From Gammaproteobacteria bacterium (GTDB lineage: Bacteria > Pseudomonadota > Gammaproteobacteria > Pseudomonadales > Halieaceae), in NCBI GenBank assembly GCA_030431585.1, contig JAUIIQ010000004.1, forward strand, positions 1-62,078: a stretch of DNA of 62,078 nt, given 5' to 3'. Under the pieces are notes generated by a model. It searched no databases, was not told the origin of the DNA, and saw only the letters and a list, made by a program, of their open reading frames with translations. Shown piece after piece: positions 28,798 to 40,600 of the stretch (position 1 is the first letter of the stretch; each line of letters opens with the position of its first letter). The position numbers and the translations under genes are program-made.

Positions 28798-28827
28798 TTC
28801 AGATATAGCGATCGCGGGTGCTATAGT
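28798..28827 (+). promoter_or_regulatory. Promoter of the MAPEG gene
   Basis: TTCAGA (-35, 4/6), 18 nt, TATAGT (5/6) with a TGn extension (TGCTATAGT at 28819-28827). It predicts a start about 40 nt before the MAPEG ATG. Confidence 0.48.
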
Positions 28828-28872
28828 CTGCCCGGTAGTAGACTGCCGAACCAACAACAGGAGAAAGTACGT

Positions 28873-29301
28873 ATGGAACTGTTCAATGCCGAACTGGCCC
28901 TGCCCATGGCCGCGATGCTGACGCTGACCCTGCTGGTATGGGTGTATATGTTTGTGCGTCGCATGGGCTACCTGACGGCCAATGAGGTAGATGCAGAACA
29001 GCTGAAAACCCCTGCGGAAGTCGCGGCGATACTGCCGGCTGACGTCGCTGGCCCGGGAAACAATTTCAAGAACCTGTTGGAGGTTCCCGTGCTGTTTTAC
29101 GTGATTTGCCTGTATCTCACCGTGTTCGGCCTGGTGGATGCCTTGCACGTAAACTGCGCCTGGATATTTGTGGTAGGCCGAGTCATACACAGTTTGATTC
29201 ATTGCACCTATAACAAGGTCATGCACCGTTTTCTGGTGTACCTGATCTCGTCTATCGCGGTTTGGGTAATGATAGTGCGCGGTTTGCTGGCAGTGCTGTA
29301 A
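28873..29301 (+). CDS. MAPEG-family membrane protein
   Basis: A 142-residue protein with four predicted membrane helices (LALPMAAMLTLTLLVWVYMFV; VPVLFYVICLYLTVFGLVDAL; CAWIFVVGRVIHSLI; VYLISSIAVWVMIVRGLLAVL). The NNFKNLLEVPVLFYV block is the MAPEG hallmark. The eukaryotic family acts on glutathione and eicosanoids; bacterial members are poorly characterised. It stands alone with its own promoter and an AGGAG ribosome-binding site. Confidence 0.87.
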   Translation: MELFNAELALPMAAMLTLTLLVWVYMFVRRMGYLTANEVDAEQLKTPAEVAAILPADVAGPGNNFKNLLEVPVLFYVICLYLTVFGLVDALHVNCAWIFVVGRVIHSLIHCTYNKVMHRFLVYLISSIAVWVMIVRGLLAVL

Positions 29302-29307
29302 ACCGCT

Positions 29308-29598
29308 TCAGTTAGCGCCGGCTGCCTTGAGTACAGCGGCGTAAGGTACGCCATGGCGATGTGTGGAAATAATCTCGCAAACGGAGCGTCCTTCCCGGTC
29401 ACAGGCATTAATATCCCGTTTTTGCTCGCAAAAGAAGCCAACGAACAGCTCAAAGTCCGACGGGCGCATGCTCTGATACGCTTTCAGCAGCATGTGGAAG
29501 TTCTCGTCACTGCCGTCATGAGGGCGAACGTCGAGAAAGCTGCGCACGCGTTCTTCGGTCCAGACTTCATCCAGTACCTTTTCCTTGTCTTTTTTCAT
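29308..29598 (-). CDS. PA4642-family protein
   Basis: A 96-residue conserved hypothetical protein. The wording KVLDEVWTEERVRSFLDVRPHDG ... NEDFHMLLKAYQSMR-like core (here SDENFHMLLKAYQSMRPSDF) and FELFVGFFCEQKRDINA identify the Pseudomonas PA4642 family. It is acidic, cytoplasmic and of unknown function. It lies just downstream of gatB on the same strand (52-nt gap). Confidence 0.8.
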   Translation of the reverse strand: MKKDKEKVLDEVWTEERVRSFLDVRPHDGSDENFHMLLKAYQSMRPSDFELFVGFFCEQKRDINACDREGRSVCEIISTHRHGVPYAAVLKAAGAN

Positions 29599-29650
29599 TG
29601 GGTCATCTCTCTATTTCGTGTTTTTCCCGGTCACGCGCCTGCGCACGCGG

Positions 29651-31093
29651 TTATGTCAGTTTCTTCGCCAGCAGCTGGTTGACCATTTGTGGGTTGGCCT
29701 GTCCTTTGGATAACTTCATTATCTGGCCAACAAAGAAACCCAGCAGTTTTTTGCGTTTGGCCTCGTCTGCGGCCAGGTACTGTTCCACCTGTGCCGCGTT
29801 ACTGGCGATCACCTCGTCGACCATGCTCTCCAGGGCACCGGAGTCCGAGACCTGTTTCAGTCCCCTGGCTTCAATGATGTCGTCAGCGTTGCCTTCTCCC
29901 TGCCACATGGCTTCGAAAACCTGTTTGGCGATCTTGCCGGAGATGCTGTGGTCCAGTATGCGAACGATCAACTCGCCGAGTTGTTGCGCCGAAACCGGGC
30001 TGTCGTTTATGCCCAGTTCGTGTTTGTTGAGCTGGCCCATGAGTTCGACCTGAACCCAGTTCGCCGCGATTTTGGCATCGCTGCAGTGGCGCACCACGGT
30101 TTCATAGTAGGCGGCCAGGGCCGGGCTGTCGGACAGTACGCTGGCATCGTAGGCAGACAATTGGTACTGCTCGACAAAACGCTTGCGCTTGTCCATGGGC
30201 AGTTCCGGTAGCCCGCGCCGAACTTCTTCCACATAGGCCTCGTCTATCACTACCGGGAGCAGATCTGGCTCGGGGAAGTAGCGATAGTCGTTGGCCACTT
30301 CCTTGCTGCGCATGGGGCGGGTTTCGTCCCGGTCTGCATCGTATAGCCTGGTTTCCTGCACGACTCTGCCGCCGCTCTCGAGGATCTCGGCCTGGCGCTC
30401 GAATTCATGGCGAATGGCGCGTTCCACAAACCGGAAAGAGTTGACGTTCTTGATTTCTGCGCGTGTACCCAGTTCCTTGCTCCCCATGGGTCGCAGGGAA
30501 ATATTGATGTCACAGCGCATGGAGCCTTCGGCCATATTGCCGTCGGAAATACCCAGGTAGATGACCAGGCTGTGCAGCGCCTTGAGATAAGCTACCGCTT
30601 CCGCCGCATTGCGTATGTCCGGTTCACTGACAATTTCCAGCAGCGGAGTACCCGCACGGTTGAGGTCGATGCCGCTCATGCCGTGAAAATCTTCGTGCAA
30701 TGATTTTCCCGCATCTTCCTCCAGGTGTGCACGGGTGATGCCGATCTGGCGGCTGCCGCCATCTTCCAGCTGAATTTCGAATTTTCCGGCGCCAACGACA
30801 GGTTCAGCAAACTGGCTTATCTGGTAGCCCTTTGGCAGATCAGGATAGAAGTAGTTCTTGCGGTCGAATACCGAGCGCATGCCTATGCTGGCGCCGATTC
30901 CGAGACCAAACATGACGGCGTAGCGCACCGCCTGCTCGTTCAGCACGGGCAGCATTCCGGGCATTGCCAGGTCGACGGCACTGGCCTGTGTATTGGGTTC
31001 GGCGCCGAATGTAGTGGGCGAGCCTGAGAAAATCTTGGAGCGGGTGGCCAGCTGTAAATGCACTTCCAGGCCGATCACGGTTTCCCACTGCAT
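29651..31093 (-). CDS. gatB: Asp-tRNA(Asn)/Glu-tRNA(Gln) amidotransferase subunit B
   Basis: A 480-residue subunit of the GatCAB amidotransferase, which converts mischarged Glu-tRNA(Gln) (and Asp-tRNA(Asn)) to the amide forms. It begins [15 protein letters not shown] and has [25 protein letters not shown] and [17 protein letters not shown], the kinase-like core, then a helical and YqeY-like tRNA-binding tail. Its start overlaps the gatA stop by one base. Confidence 0.97.
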   Translation of the reverse strand: MQWETVIGLEVHLQLATRSKIFSGSPTTFGAEPNTQASAVDLAMPGMLPVLNEQAVRYAVMFGLGIGASIGMRSVFDRKNYFYPDLPKGYQISQFAEPVVGAGKFEIQLEDGGSRQIGITRAHLEEDAGKSLHEDFHGMSGIDLNRAGTPLLEIVSEPDIRNAAEAVAYLKALHSLVIYLGISDGNMAEGSMRCDINISLRPMGSKELGTRAEIKNVNSFRFVERAIRHEFERQAEILESGGRVVQETRLYDADRDETRPMRSKEVANDYRYFPEPDLLPVVIDEAYVEEVRRGLPELPMDKRKRFVEQYQLSAYDASVLSDSPALAAYYETVVRHCSDAKIAANWVQVELMGQLNKHELGINDSPVSAQQLGELIVRILDHSISGKIAKQVFEAMWQGEGNADDIIEARGLKQVSDSGALESMVDEVIASNAAQVEQYLAADEAKRKKLLGFFVGQIMKLSKGQANPQMVNQLLAKKLT

Positions 31094-32553
31094 CAGAGCG
31101 TACCTCCGGTAACGGGTGCCTGTTGGTGCCAGTCAGTTGCTTGCTGGTAGCGATGGCCCACGTTGAGCAATTGCGCCTCGGCGAAATGACGGCCTATCAA
31201 CTGTAGCCCCACAGGTTTGCCATCGACGAAGCCGGCAGGAACGGATATGCCTGGAAGTCCTGCAAGATTCACAGCCAGGGTGTATACGTCCTCCAGATAC
31301 ATTGCCACTGGATCATCGGACTTCGCGCCAAGCGGAAAAGCGGTACCCGGCGTCGTTGGCCCGGCGATGATGTCGACCTGCTCGAAGGCAGCCGTGAAAT
31401 TATCGCTGATCAGGCGCCGCGCCTGCTGGGCTTTTTTGTAATACGCATCGTAATAGCCGGCGGAGAGGGCGTAGGTTCCTACCAGGATGCGGCGCTTTAC
31501 CTCATCGCCAAAGCCCTCTTCGCGGGTGCGGGTGTAGAGATCGTGCAGGTCACCAGGGTCCTCGCAGCGATGACCGTAGCGCACCCCGTCATAACGGGAG
31601 AGGTTGGTGGAGGCTTCTGCCGGGGCGATGATGTAGTAGGCTGGGATGGTCAGCTTGCTGTTGGGCAGGTTGATGTCCACCAGGCTGGCACCCTGTGATT
31701 CGAGCTCCTGCAATGCCGCCTGAATGCATGCGCCTGTGCCGGGATCCAGCCCTTCTCCGAAGTACTCCCGTGGCAGTCCAATACGCAAGCCCTTGAGTGG
31801 CTGTTCAAGGTCCTGGGTATAGTCCTGTACAGGGTCCTGGGCTGAGGTCGAATCCAGCGGGTCGTGACCGGCCATGGTGTTCAACAGCAGGGCGCAGTCC
31901 AGGGCGGTATGAGCCATGGGGCCGCCCTGGTCGAGGCTGGACGCGTAAGCCACCATCCCCAGGCGCGAAACCCGACCGTAGGTGGGCTTCAGGCCGGTGA
32001 TGCCGCAGAACGCTGCGGGCTGACGGATGGAGCCGCCAGTGTCTGTGCCGGTCGCGGCAGGCGCCAGCAGCGCCGCTACTGCCGCTGCAGAGCCCCCGGA
32101 GGAGCCGCCAGGTACGGTGGTCTGGTCCCAGGGGTTTTTCACCGCGCCATAGAAACTGTTTTCGTTGGAGGAGCCCATGGCGAACTCGTCCATGTTGGTC
32201 TTGCCCAGGATTATCGCGCCGGCTTCGTTGAAGCGTTTGATGACCGTGGCATCGTACGGTGGGATGAAGTTATCCAGCATCCTCGAACCGCAGCTGGTGC
32301 GCAGGCCCAGGGTGCAGAAAATGTCCTTGTGTGCAATGGGTATGCCGGTCAGGGCTGTCGCATTATCACTGGCAAGCCTCTGGTCTGCTGCAGCGGCAGC
32401 CGCCAGGGCGGCGTCCTTATTCAGGGTGATAAAAGCGTTGTAAATGGGGTCAAGCTCTTCAATTCGGCTGCAGAAGTGTTGCGTCAACTCCACGCTGGAG
32501 AAACGCTTCTCCCGCAGCCCCTGGGCCAGCTGGGCGACTGTTTGTGTGTGCAT
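31093..32553 (-). CDS. gatA: GatCAB amidotransferase subunit A (amidase)
   Basis: A 486-residue amidase-signature enzyme that releases ammonia from glutamine. The Ser-cisSer-Lys triad is visible as the Lys in IAHKDIF and the two serines in [15 protein letters not shown] and [16 protein letters not shown]. Ammonia passes to GatB through an internal tunnel. It lies 29 nt downstream of gatC. Confidence 0.97.
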   Translation of the reverse strand: MHTQTVAQLAQGLREKRFSSVELTQHFCSRIEELDPIYNAFITLNKDAALAAAAAADQRLASDNATALTGIPIAHKDIFCTLGLRTSCGSRMLDNFIPPYDATVIKRFNEAGAIILGKTNMDEFAMGSSNENSFYGAVKNPWDQTTVPGGSSGGSAAAVAALLAPAATGTDTGGSIRQPAAFCGITGLKPTYGRVSRLGMVAYASSLDQGGPMAHTALDCALLLNTMAGHDPLDSTSAQDPVQDYTQDLEQPLKGLRIGLPREYFGEGLDPGTGACIQAALQELESQGASLVDINLPNSKLTIPAYYIIAPAEASTNLSRYDGVRYGHRCEDPGDLHDLYTRTREEGFGDEVKRRILVGTYALSAGYYDAYYKKAQQARRLISDNFTAAFEQVDIIAGPTTPGTAFPLGAKSDDPVAMYLEDVYTLAVNLAGLPGISVPAGFVDGKPVGLQLIGRHFAEAQLLNVGHRYQQATDWHQQAPVTGGTL

Positions 32554-32582
32554 GATGGGTGTCCTGATGTGGGGAATGTCGC

Positions 32583-32870
32583 CTAGTCGATCACTTTGGG
32601 CACAAGGTAGAGGCCCTGTTCCACTGCCGGAGCGATAGCCTGGAAGGCGTCACGTTGGTCGCTCTCGGTTACTTCGTCGACGCGCAGGCGCTGGGTGGCG
32701 TCCAGGGGGTTGGCCATGGGCTCCACGCCATCTGTCTCTGCGGCCTGCAACTGGTCAACCATGCCGAGGATTTCTGTGATACGTCGGGTCACATCGCCTA
32801 TCTGCTCATCGGCGATACGGATGCGCGCCAGCTCCGCGATTTTTTCGATCTCGTCTTGCTCAATAGCCAT
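32583..32870 (-). CDS. gatC: GatCAB amidotransferase subunit C
   Basis: A 95-residue GatC that wraps around GatA and GatB and stabilises the complex. It begins with the family pattern [18 protein letters not shown] and ends with YLVPKVID. It is the first gene of gatCAB and is divergent from mreB, with a structured 234-bp gap between them. Confidence 0.93.
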   Translation of the reverse strand: MAIEQDEIEKIAELARIRIADEQIGDVTRRITEILGMVDQLQAAETDGVEPMANPLDATQRLRVDEVTESDQRDAFQAIAPAVEQGLYLVPKVID

Positions 32871-32872
32871 CT

Positions 32873-32961
32873 TGTTACAACCGGGGATAGCCGCCAGAGT
32901 GCGGCAGGGGCGCTAAACTTAACACATTTGCGCCTTGCCCAAAATCCCCGCGGTTGTTACA
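32873..32961. repeat. Inverted repeat with two internal hairpins between gatC and mreB
   Basis: Outer arms ACAACC-GGGGAT (32877-32888) and ATCCCC-GC-GGTTGT (32944-32957) pair over 12 bp with a 2-nt bulge. Inside are GCCGC/GCGGC (32890-32905, 6-nt loop) and GGCGC/GCGCC (32909-32934, 16-nt loop). The rest of the gap up to mreB holds only an AT-rich stretch (ATTAATTTATCTCCACATAA) that may carry the mreB promoter; no gene is seen. Confidence 0.45.
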
Positions 32962-33098
32962 GTTGCGCGATTAATTTATCTCCACATAAAACGGTCAAAA
33001 ACCGCCGCATTGAAAGGGCTCTCCTCCTGATGCGCGGGTGGTAGGGGAGCGAGCAGGCCAGTCTGGCCCGGTGACCCATCGTATTCAAAAGGTTGTAA

Positions 33099-34142
<1,044 letters not shown>

Positions 34143-34188
34143 GTAAACTGTCCCCCGGAGTTTCCGCAGGAATCGCACAGGAGAGGAC

Positions 34189-35025
34189 ATCAAGCCACTA
34201 TTCGTCAAAGAGTCCACGCTCGGGCTGCGTCTGCTGTTGATTACGCTGGTCGTGCTGGCATTGCTGCTGGCTGACCTGCGTTTCAACTCACTGCGTTATG
34301 CCCGTTCGGTGATGGAGGTAGCGGTCGCACCCATCTTCTGGGTGGCTGACATTCCTTCCCGCCTGGCTGATTGGAACGAAGAGCACCTGGTCAGTCGCAG
34401 CAATCTGCTTGAGCAGAATGAACGGCTGCGTCGTGAAAACCTGGTGTTGCAAGGGCGCTCCCATCAAATGGCATCCCTGCAGGCCGAGAACGTGCGCCTG
34501 CGAGCGCTGTTAAACTCCTCCGCGCTGCTGCGCGATGATGTGCTGGTGGCAGAGTTGATCGGCGTCTCTCCCGACCCGGTCAGACACCAACTGGTGCTGA
34601 ACAAAGGCGAAGGTGATGCCGTTTTTGTCGGCCAGCCGCTCATTGATGCAGACGGCCTGCTGGGGCAGATTGTTGAGGTCAGCCCGATCACGTCGCGCGC
34701 ACTGCTGATCACCGATGCCACGCACTCCATCCCGGTTCAGGTCAATCGCAACGGTGTCAGGGCGATCGCCGAGGGCACTGGCAGCCTCACTCTGCTGGAA
34801 ATTCGCCATGTTTCAGCCACCACTGACATCCGCGAGGGTGACCTGCTGGTGACATCGGGACTGGGCGGTCGCTTCCCCGTGGGATATCCGGTGGCGGTAG
34901 TCAATGAAATAGTGCGTGACCCGGGAGAGGCCTTCGCTCGCATCACCGCCACACCCAGCGCCGCGCTTGAACGCAGCCGGCATGTGCTGCTGGTGTTCAC
35001 GACCAAGCCTGACGTGGGTAACTGA
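34189..35025 (+). CDS. mreC: Cell-shape protein MreC, apparently starting at an AUC codon
   Basis: A 278-residue MreC: short cytoplasmic tail, one membrane helix (LRLLLITLVVLALLLADL), a coiled coil (about residues 62-105) and two beta-barrel domains. The conserved MreC N-terminus (MKPxFxxxxxLxxRL) appears as I/M-KPLFVKESTLGLRLL encoded from ATC 34189. AGGAGAGG stands at 34179-34186, 5 nt from AGGAG to the ATC. Between the in-frame stop at 34144 and TTG 34237 there is no ATG, GTG or TTG. TTG 34237 lacks a ribosome-binding site and would delete the tail and half the membrane helix. AUC initiation is therefore the best reading; a sequence error or an unusual start elsewhere are alternatives. Confidence 0.9.
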   Translation: MKPLFVKESTLGLRLLLITLVVLALLLADLRFNSLRYARSVMEVAVAPIFWVADIPSRLADWNEEHLVSRSNLLEQNERLRRENLVLQGRSHQMASLQAENVRLRALLNSSALLRDDVLVAELIGVSPDPVRHQLVLNKGEGDAVFVGQPLIDADGLLGQIVEVSPITSRALLITDATHSIPVQVNRNGVRAIAEGTGSLTLLEIRHVSATTDIREGDLLVTSGLGGRFPVGYPVAVVNEIVRDPGEAFARITATPSAALERSRHVLLVFTTKPDVGN

Positions 35026-35028
35026 GCG

Positions 35029-35517
35029 TTGGTTGACCGGGGTCCTTACGCCTACTGGGTTATCCTCGCCAGCTTTTTTGTTGCCCTGGTGCTGGCCGTG
35101 CTGCCCATGCCTGAGTGGCTGGCGTGGGGGCGGCCCGAGTGGGTAGCGTTGGTGCTCATTTACTGGGTCATCGCATTGCCCCAGCGCGTGGGTATGTTTA
35201 CCGCCTTGTTACTGGGGGTGACCCTGGATGTGGCCGAGGGCGCGGTGATGGGACAGAATGCCTTTGCCCTGGTAGCAGTAGCCTTGCTTGCGCTGTTGCT
35301 TTACCAACGCCTGCGCGTGTTCAGCATGTGGCAGCAGTCAGCTGTCGTTTTTGTGTTGACCGGCATTAACCAGATGATCTGCCAGTGGGTACAAAACCTC
35401 GAGGGAGCCGGTGCCCAGACCTTGTTTTTCCTCCTTCCTGCCGTAACCAGCGCCCTGCTCTGGCCAGTGGTGCTGCACAGTCTGCGCGGTATTCGGCGCC
35501 ACTATCGAGTGAGTTGA
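35029..35517 (+). CDS. mreD: Rod-shape-determining membrane protein MreD
   Basis: A 162-residue inner-membrane protein with five to six predicted helices (YWVILASFFVALVLAVLPM; VALVLIYWVIAL; GMFTALLLGVTLDVAEGAV; FALVAVALLALLLYQRL; VFVLTGINQMICQWV; LLPAVTSALLWPVVL). The GVTLDVAEGAVMGQNA motif is typical of MreD. The only reasonable start is TTG 35029, three bases after the mreC stop; no strong Shine-Dalgarno is seen, so coupling to mreC is likely. Confidence 0.93.
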   Translation: MVDRGPYAYWVILASFFVALVLAVLPMPEWLAWGRPEWVALVLIYWVIALPQRVGMFTALLLGVTLDVAEGAVMGQNAFALVAVALLALLLYQRLRVFSMWQQSAVVFVLTGINQMICQWVQNLEGAGAQTLFFLLPAVTSALLWPVVLHSLRGIRRHYRVS

Positions 35518-35518
35518 T

Positions 35519-36112
35519 ATGCAATTGATTCTGGCCTCTGCCTCACCGCGCCGACGTGAACTGCTGACGCAGATTGGCTTTTGCTATCGCTGTGACCCGG
35601 CAAATATAGATGAGTCTGTACTGGCGGGAGAGAAACCCGAGGCCTATGTTGTGCGCATGGCGCAGGAGAAAGCGGCGGCAGTGGCGCAACGCTACGAGGG
35701 GCAGCAGGCGGCTGTTCTGGCAGCCGACACCACTGTGGTAATTGATGACGATGTGCTGGGCAAGCCCGTCGACCACTTCGACGGCCTGGGCATGCTGGCA
35801 AGGCTGAGTGGGCGCAGCCACACGGTGATGACAGCAATTGCAGTGCGTTTGCCCGACGCAACGGAACTGTCTCAGCGAGTGGAGACCGAGGTGGAATTTA
35901 TCCAGCTCAGTCGCGAGCTGTGCGATGCCTACCTGGCGACAGACGAACCATGGGACAAGGCCGGGGGCTACGGCATCCAGGGGCTGGCGGGCGCTTTCGT
36001 CAGCAGCATACGCGGCAGCTACAGTAACGTGGTCGGGTTGCCTCTGGCGCAAACCTGGCAATTGCTGTCGGGACTGGGCCTGGAGAACGTGCTGGAGGCG
36101 TCGGATGAGTGA
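35519..36112 (+). CDS. maf: Maf-family nucleoside triphosphate pyrophosphatase (YhdE-like)
   Basis: A 197-residue house-cleaning pyrophosphatase acting on dTTP/UTP and modified nucleotides. It begins LILASASPRRRELLTQIGF (phosphate-binding SxSxRR) and has VLAADTTV, GKPVD and KAGGYGIQG with the conserved acidic and Lys residues. It sits between mreD (2-nt gap) and rng (8-nt overlap), the classic mreBCD-maf-rng order. Confidence 0.96.
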   Translation: MQLILASASPRRRELLTQIGFCYRCDPANIDESVLAGEKPEAYVVRMAQEKAAAVAQRYEGQQAAVLAADTTVVIDDDVLGKPVDHFDGLGMLARLSGRSHTVMTAIAVRLPDATELSQRVETEVEFIQLSRELCDAYLATDEPWDKAGGYGIQGLAGAFVSSIRGSYSNVVGLPLAQTWQLLSGLGLENVLEASDE

Positions 36113-37574
36113 GGAGATTCTGGTCAATGTGACACCCATGGAAACACGGGTGGCGGTGGTCGATAACGGTATCACTCAGGACATTCATATCGAACGCAGT
36201 GTCAGCCTGGGTATGGTAGGCAATATCTACGCAGGAAAGGTGGTGCGCGTGTTGCCGGGCATGCAGGCTGCTTTTGTCGATATCGGCGTCGAGCGCACCA
36301 GCTTTATTCATGTTTCCGATATTCATGACCCGGCTCTGGAAGGCCGTGCCCGTGGCAGCGATGCGATTTCCGATCACCTGCATGAAGGCAAGAAGCTGAT
36401 TGTACAGGTCACCAAGGACCCGCTGGGTAGCAAGGGGGCGCGCCTGACCACGGAACTCTCTGTGTCCTCACGCTACCTTGTATTCATGCCGCAGAACCGG
36501 CACGTAGGCGTATCGCAGCGCATTGACGATGCGCAGGAGAGAGCGCGGCTGCAGGCGCTGCTGTCAGAGGCCCTGACTGGCGAAGAGATGACGGATGAGG
36601 GCGGTTATATCCTTCGCACCGCGGCGGAGGGGGTGGGACTGGAAGAGATTCGTACGGATTTGCGGTTTTTGAAACGCCTTTGGGCCGCCGTATCCCGGCG
36701 TGCCAGGGCCGCGCGTAAGGCGGAACTGCTGTACACAGAACTGCCGCTGCATATGCGCACCGTGCGGGATCTCGCGCGCCCAGGCGTCGAGCGCATACTC
36801 ATCGATAGCCGCGAGAGTTACTCTGCCCTGGTGGATTTCTGCAGCGAATACATGCCCGAGGTCAGCGGCTTGCTGGAACACTATTCAGGGGAACGCCCAC
36901 TTTTTGACATGCATGGTATTGAAGAGGACATTCAGCGTGCCCTGAGTCGCAAGGTCAGCCTCAAATCCGGAGGCTACCTGGTTATCGATCAGACCGAGGC
37001 AATGACGACAATTGATGTGAATACGGGTTCCTTCGTTGGCCGCCGTAATCTGGAGGAGACGATATTCAAGACCAACCTGGAGGCCGCCACCATGCTTGCG
37101 CGGCAGCTGCGAATACGCAACCTGGGTGGCATTATTATCGTTGATTTCATCGATATGCGGGATGAGGAACACAGGCGGCAGGTGCATCGCTCGCTGGAGA
37201 AGGCTATGGCCCGAGACCCGGCACGCAACAAGATCACCGACGTGTCGGAGTTGGGTTTGGTAGAAATGACTCGCAAGCGCACGCGAGAGAGCCTGGAGCA
37301 GTTACTCTGCGAGGACTGTCCGGTTTGCCAGGGTCGTGGTGTCCTGAAGACAGCCGAGACAGTGTGCTACGAAATATTTCGCGAGATTATGCGTGAAGCC
37401 AGGGCCTATGAGGCAGACAGTCTGCTGGTGTTGGCCGCTCAGGGTGTTATCGACAGGTTGCTGGATGAGGAATCCGCCAATCTGGCCGATCTGGAGGAAT
37501 TTATCGGCAAGCGTATCAGTCTGCGGGTTGAACCCGACAATAACCCGGAACACTTTGACATTGTGCTGCTCTAA
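36105..37574 (+). CDS. rng: Ribonuclease G
   Basis: A 489-residue endonuclease that processes the 5' end of 16S rRNA and some mRNAs. An S1 domain (GNIYAGKVVRVLPGMQAAFVDIG) is followed by the RNase E/G catalytic core with metal-binding Asp in TTIDVNTGSFVG and IIVDFIDM, and the Zn-link CEDCPVCQGRG. It lacks the long C-terminal scaffold of RNase E. The start is at ATG 36105, overlapping maf by 8 nt (ATGAGTGA). Confidence 0.97.
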   Translation: MSEEILVNVTPMETRVAVVDNGITQDIHIERSVSLGMVGNIYAGKVVRVLPGMQAAFVDIGVERTSFIHVSDIHDPALEGRARGSDAISDHLHEGKKLIVQVTKDPLGSKGARLTTELSVSSRYLVFMPQNRHVGVSQRIDDAQERARLQALLSEALTGEEMTDEGGYILRTAAEGVGLEEIRTDLRFLKRLWAAVSRRARAARKAELLYTELPLHMRTVRDLARPGVERILIDSRESYSALVDFCSEYMPEVSGLLEHYSGERPLFDMHGIEEDIQRALSRKVSLKSGGYLVIDQTEAMTTIDVNTGSFVGRRNLEETIFKTNLEAATMLARQLRIRNLGGIIIVDFIDMRDEEHRRQVHRSLEKAMARDPARNKITDVSELGLVEMTRKRTRESLEQLLCEDCPVCQGRGVLKTAETVCYEIFREIMREARAYEADSLLVLAAQGVIDRLLDEESANLADLEEFIGKRISLRVEPDNNPEHFDIVLL

Positions 37575-37607
37575 GCAGGCGCGACGTCGACAACGGTAGC
37601 AACCGCT

Positions 37608-40600
37608 TTGCAGCATTCCATCTTTCACAAATTGAGCAGCATACTCTGGGGCGTCGCCGTCACGGCAATCGTGTTGCTGGCTACCTATGTAAGTATGGGC
37701 CGCTACCTCAGCACCAATTTGCAGAATTGGCAGCAGGAGGTGCTGACGGCCCTCAACAGCCGCTTGCCCTTCGAAATCAAGGCGCAGCGTCTCGTTGGCG
37801 AATGGTCTTCCTTTACTCCGGAAATCGTACTGCACGAGCTCGAACTGGACATGCCTGATGGGCAGACGCGTCCGCTGCAGCTGGACGGAGGGCGCATCGG
37901 GATCGACGTTTTCAATTCGCTGGCAACGCGCAGTCTGCAGTTTACGTCGCTGCAACTCGACGGTCTCAGCCTGCGCGGTGAGCTGACGGAGGAGGGCAGG
38001 GTGATTATACCCGGCCTGACTGACGGCGGCGGTGTGCTGGGCGACTGGCTGCAGGAGTTTCTGCTCAATCTTGAGATTGTGAAGCTCGGCAACAACCGTT
38101 TGCAGCTGAGTCTGCCGGGTGGCCAGGTTCGCGAATTTTCCCTGGCATTGCATCTGGGCAGGGATGGCAGCGAAAGGCACCTGCGCGCGGATCTGCTGTC
38201 TGCCCGTGGAACTGCGATTCGCTTGCTGGGCCGAGGCCTCGGCAACCCCTTTCAGCCAGCAGATTTTGCCGGGACGCTGTATCTCCACGTGGAAAGCGGC
38301 GACCTTGCCGCCATTGCCGACCTGTTTGCTACCGCCCCGCCCGTTTGGGCCCAGGGCGAACTGAGCAGCGAGCTGTGGTTAAACTGGAATCAGGGTGAGG
38401 CGGAACTGGATATCGAGCTGTCCTTGCTCGACACGGTGATTAGCGATCGGGATGGCAGTTGGGCACTGCCTTTGGATGGGCTGTCACTGCAAGCCAAGCT
38501 GTTGGAGCGCCGCAACCGCTGGACCATTTACGGCGCTGATCTGAGTGCAGCCAGTGATGGGGTTGAAGTCACCATTGGGCGCCTGCAGTTGGATACCTGG
38601 GGTGACTCCCTGCGCTTGCGCACTGCGGAGTTGGCATTGGAGCCACTGAATCAGCTGCTCTCACAAGCCTCCGCGGTGCCCGAAGCCCTGCGCTCAGTAT
38701 TGGCGACACTCAATCTACGCGGTGAACTCTCGGCGCTGGAACTGTCCGTGAATGATTTTACTGATCCTTTCGCCGGTTGGGATATTGAAGGCAATTTCGA
38801 CAGGTTGCAGGTTGATTCATGGAAGGGGGCGCCCGGTGCCTCATCGGGTACGGGCTATTTTGAACTGTCAGATGCCGGCGGTTATGTTGTTATCGACAGC
38901 CAGCAGTTCAGCATGGACTTTCCCACCGTCTACGAGCAGCCGCTGTATTACGATGACTTCCACGGCACGTTGCACCTGGACTGGGACAGTGATTCCTTGC
39001 TGTTGCACAGCGGCGTGATAACGGCCACGGGTGCTGAGGGCACGGCCAGGGCGCTGTTCAGCCTGAATATCCCGTTCAGTGCGTCAGAGGTTGGTCTGGA
39101 GATGGACCTTATGGTGGGACTTGCGGACTCTCACCCCATTCACCGCGCCAAGTATATCCCCTACACCCTCAATAGCACCCTGCTGGACTGGCTCTCCTCG
39201 GCTGTTGGCGATGGCGACGTGGAGCAGGCGGGCTTCGTCTGGCGCGGCAGCCTGCGGCCGGATGCCAGTGCGCTGCGCACAGTCCAGCTGATGCTTAACC
39301 TGGACAATACCGCGCTGGCGTATCATCCCGATTGGCCGCCAGTCGGCGAGCTCAAGGGCACTGTGCTGATAGATGACACCAACGTCAGTGTATGGGCTGA
39401 GCAGGCGCAACTCTATGACTCGGACGTAGAGCATCTGTCGGCTGAAGCCTGGATGGGTGCCGATGCTCAGATGCGCCTGGCTTTGGAGGGTCGCATACGC
39501 GGCAGCGCAGCCGACGGTTTGCGCGCGGTAAACGAATCCCTGCTCGGGCGCCTGACCAGCGGAGTCTTCGACGATTGGAGCGTCAGCGGAGCGCTGCAGA
39601 CGCATTTGCAGCTCGAGCTCAACCTGGCGGACATTTCCGCCCCGACCGAGGTGGCTGTAGCGGTAGATCTTGCCAACGTGGATATGGTGATAAACCCGGG
39701 TAGACTCCCGGTGACCGGCCTGGAAGGCCGCTTGCGCTATTCGTCTGCCGCCGGGTTTTACGCCGACGAATTGCAGGGTCAACTCTGGGGTCGTAGCCTC
39801 CAGGCCCAGGTAGGCCAGCGCTCCCTGCGCGGCACGGAGGCGCCATTCACCCTGGACACTTCAGCCCTGGAGGTGGCACTGCAAGGCAGCGTGGACGCAG
39901 CAGATCTGCAGGACTGGTTGGCTCTGGACGTCCTTGCGCTGGCCACAGGGGTTGCCACGGTTGAAGGTCTGGTGACGGTAATCCCGGGCGAAACTTCATT
40001 GCTGACGCTGGAGACGTCCCTGGACGGCGTGGCGCTGGATCTCCCTGCACCATGGACGAAACCGGCGGACAGCTCGCAGCGGCTGGAGCTGGCTTTGCCC
40101 CTGGGCGCTGACGCTACAGTGCTTGGCCTGGCCTTCGGCAAGGACCTCTCGCTGCATCTGGATATCAGTGGCGGTGCTCTGCGCGGAGCTGCACTCGGTC
40201 TGTCGGCACCGCCTCCGGAGTTACAGGAAGGAGCGATACTGGCGCAGGGCAGGGCGCAACTGGTGGATGTAGATGCCTGGCTGGATTTCGTATCCCGCTA
40301 TTTACTGCCCGCAGACGCGAGTGAACCAGGCCTCGATAGCAGCGCCGACGGGCAGGGGGAGGCCCAGCCAGGCGCTTTTCGGCTGGGCATTACCGGCGCC
40401 CAGGCTGACCGCCTGGTGTTGTGGGGGCGCGAATACAATGATGTGAGCTTCAGTGCGCAGCGCAGCTCGCAGCAATGGAGTGCGCGCGGCTCTACTGATT
40501 GGGTACAGGGCAGTTACCGCCAACCAGAGCAGGGTCCCGGGCAGTTGCAGCTGGACTTTCTTGATGTCAGCGCACGAGAAGAAATTTCCACAGACCCGGC

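Noticed and set aside
29308-29598. Possible toxin-antitoxin or phage-defence role for the small gene after gatB
   Set aside because: The sequence fits the conserved PA4642 family and there is no partner gene.
37302-38288. 328-codon minus-strand open frame
   Set aside because: It is antisense to the end of rng and the start of yhdP.
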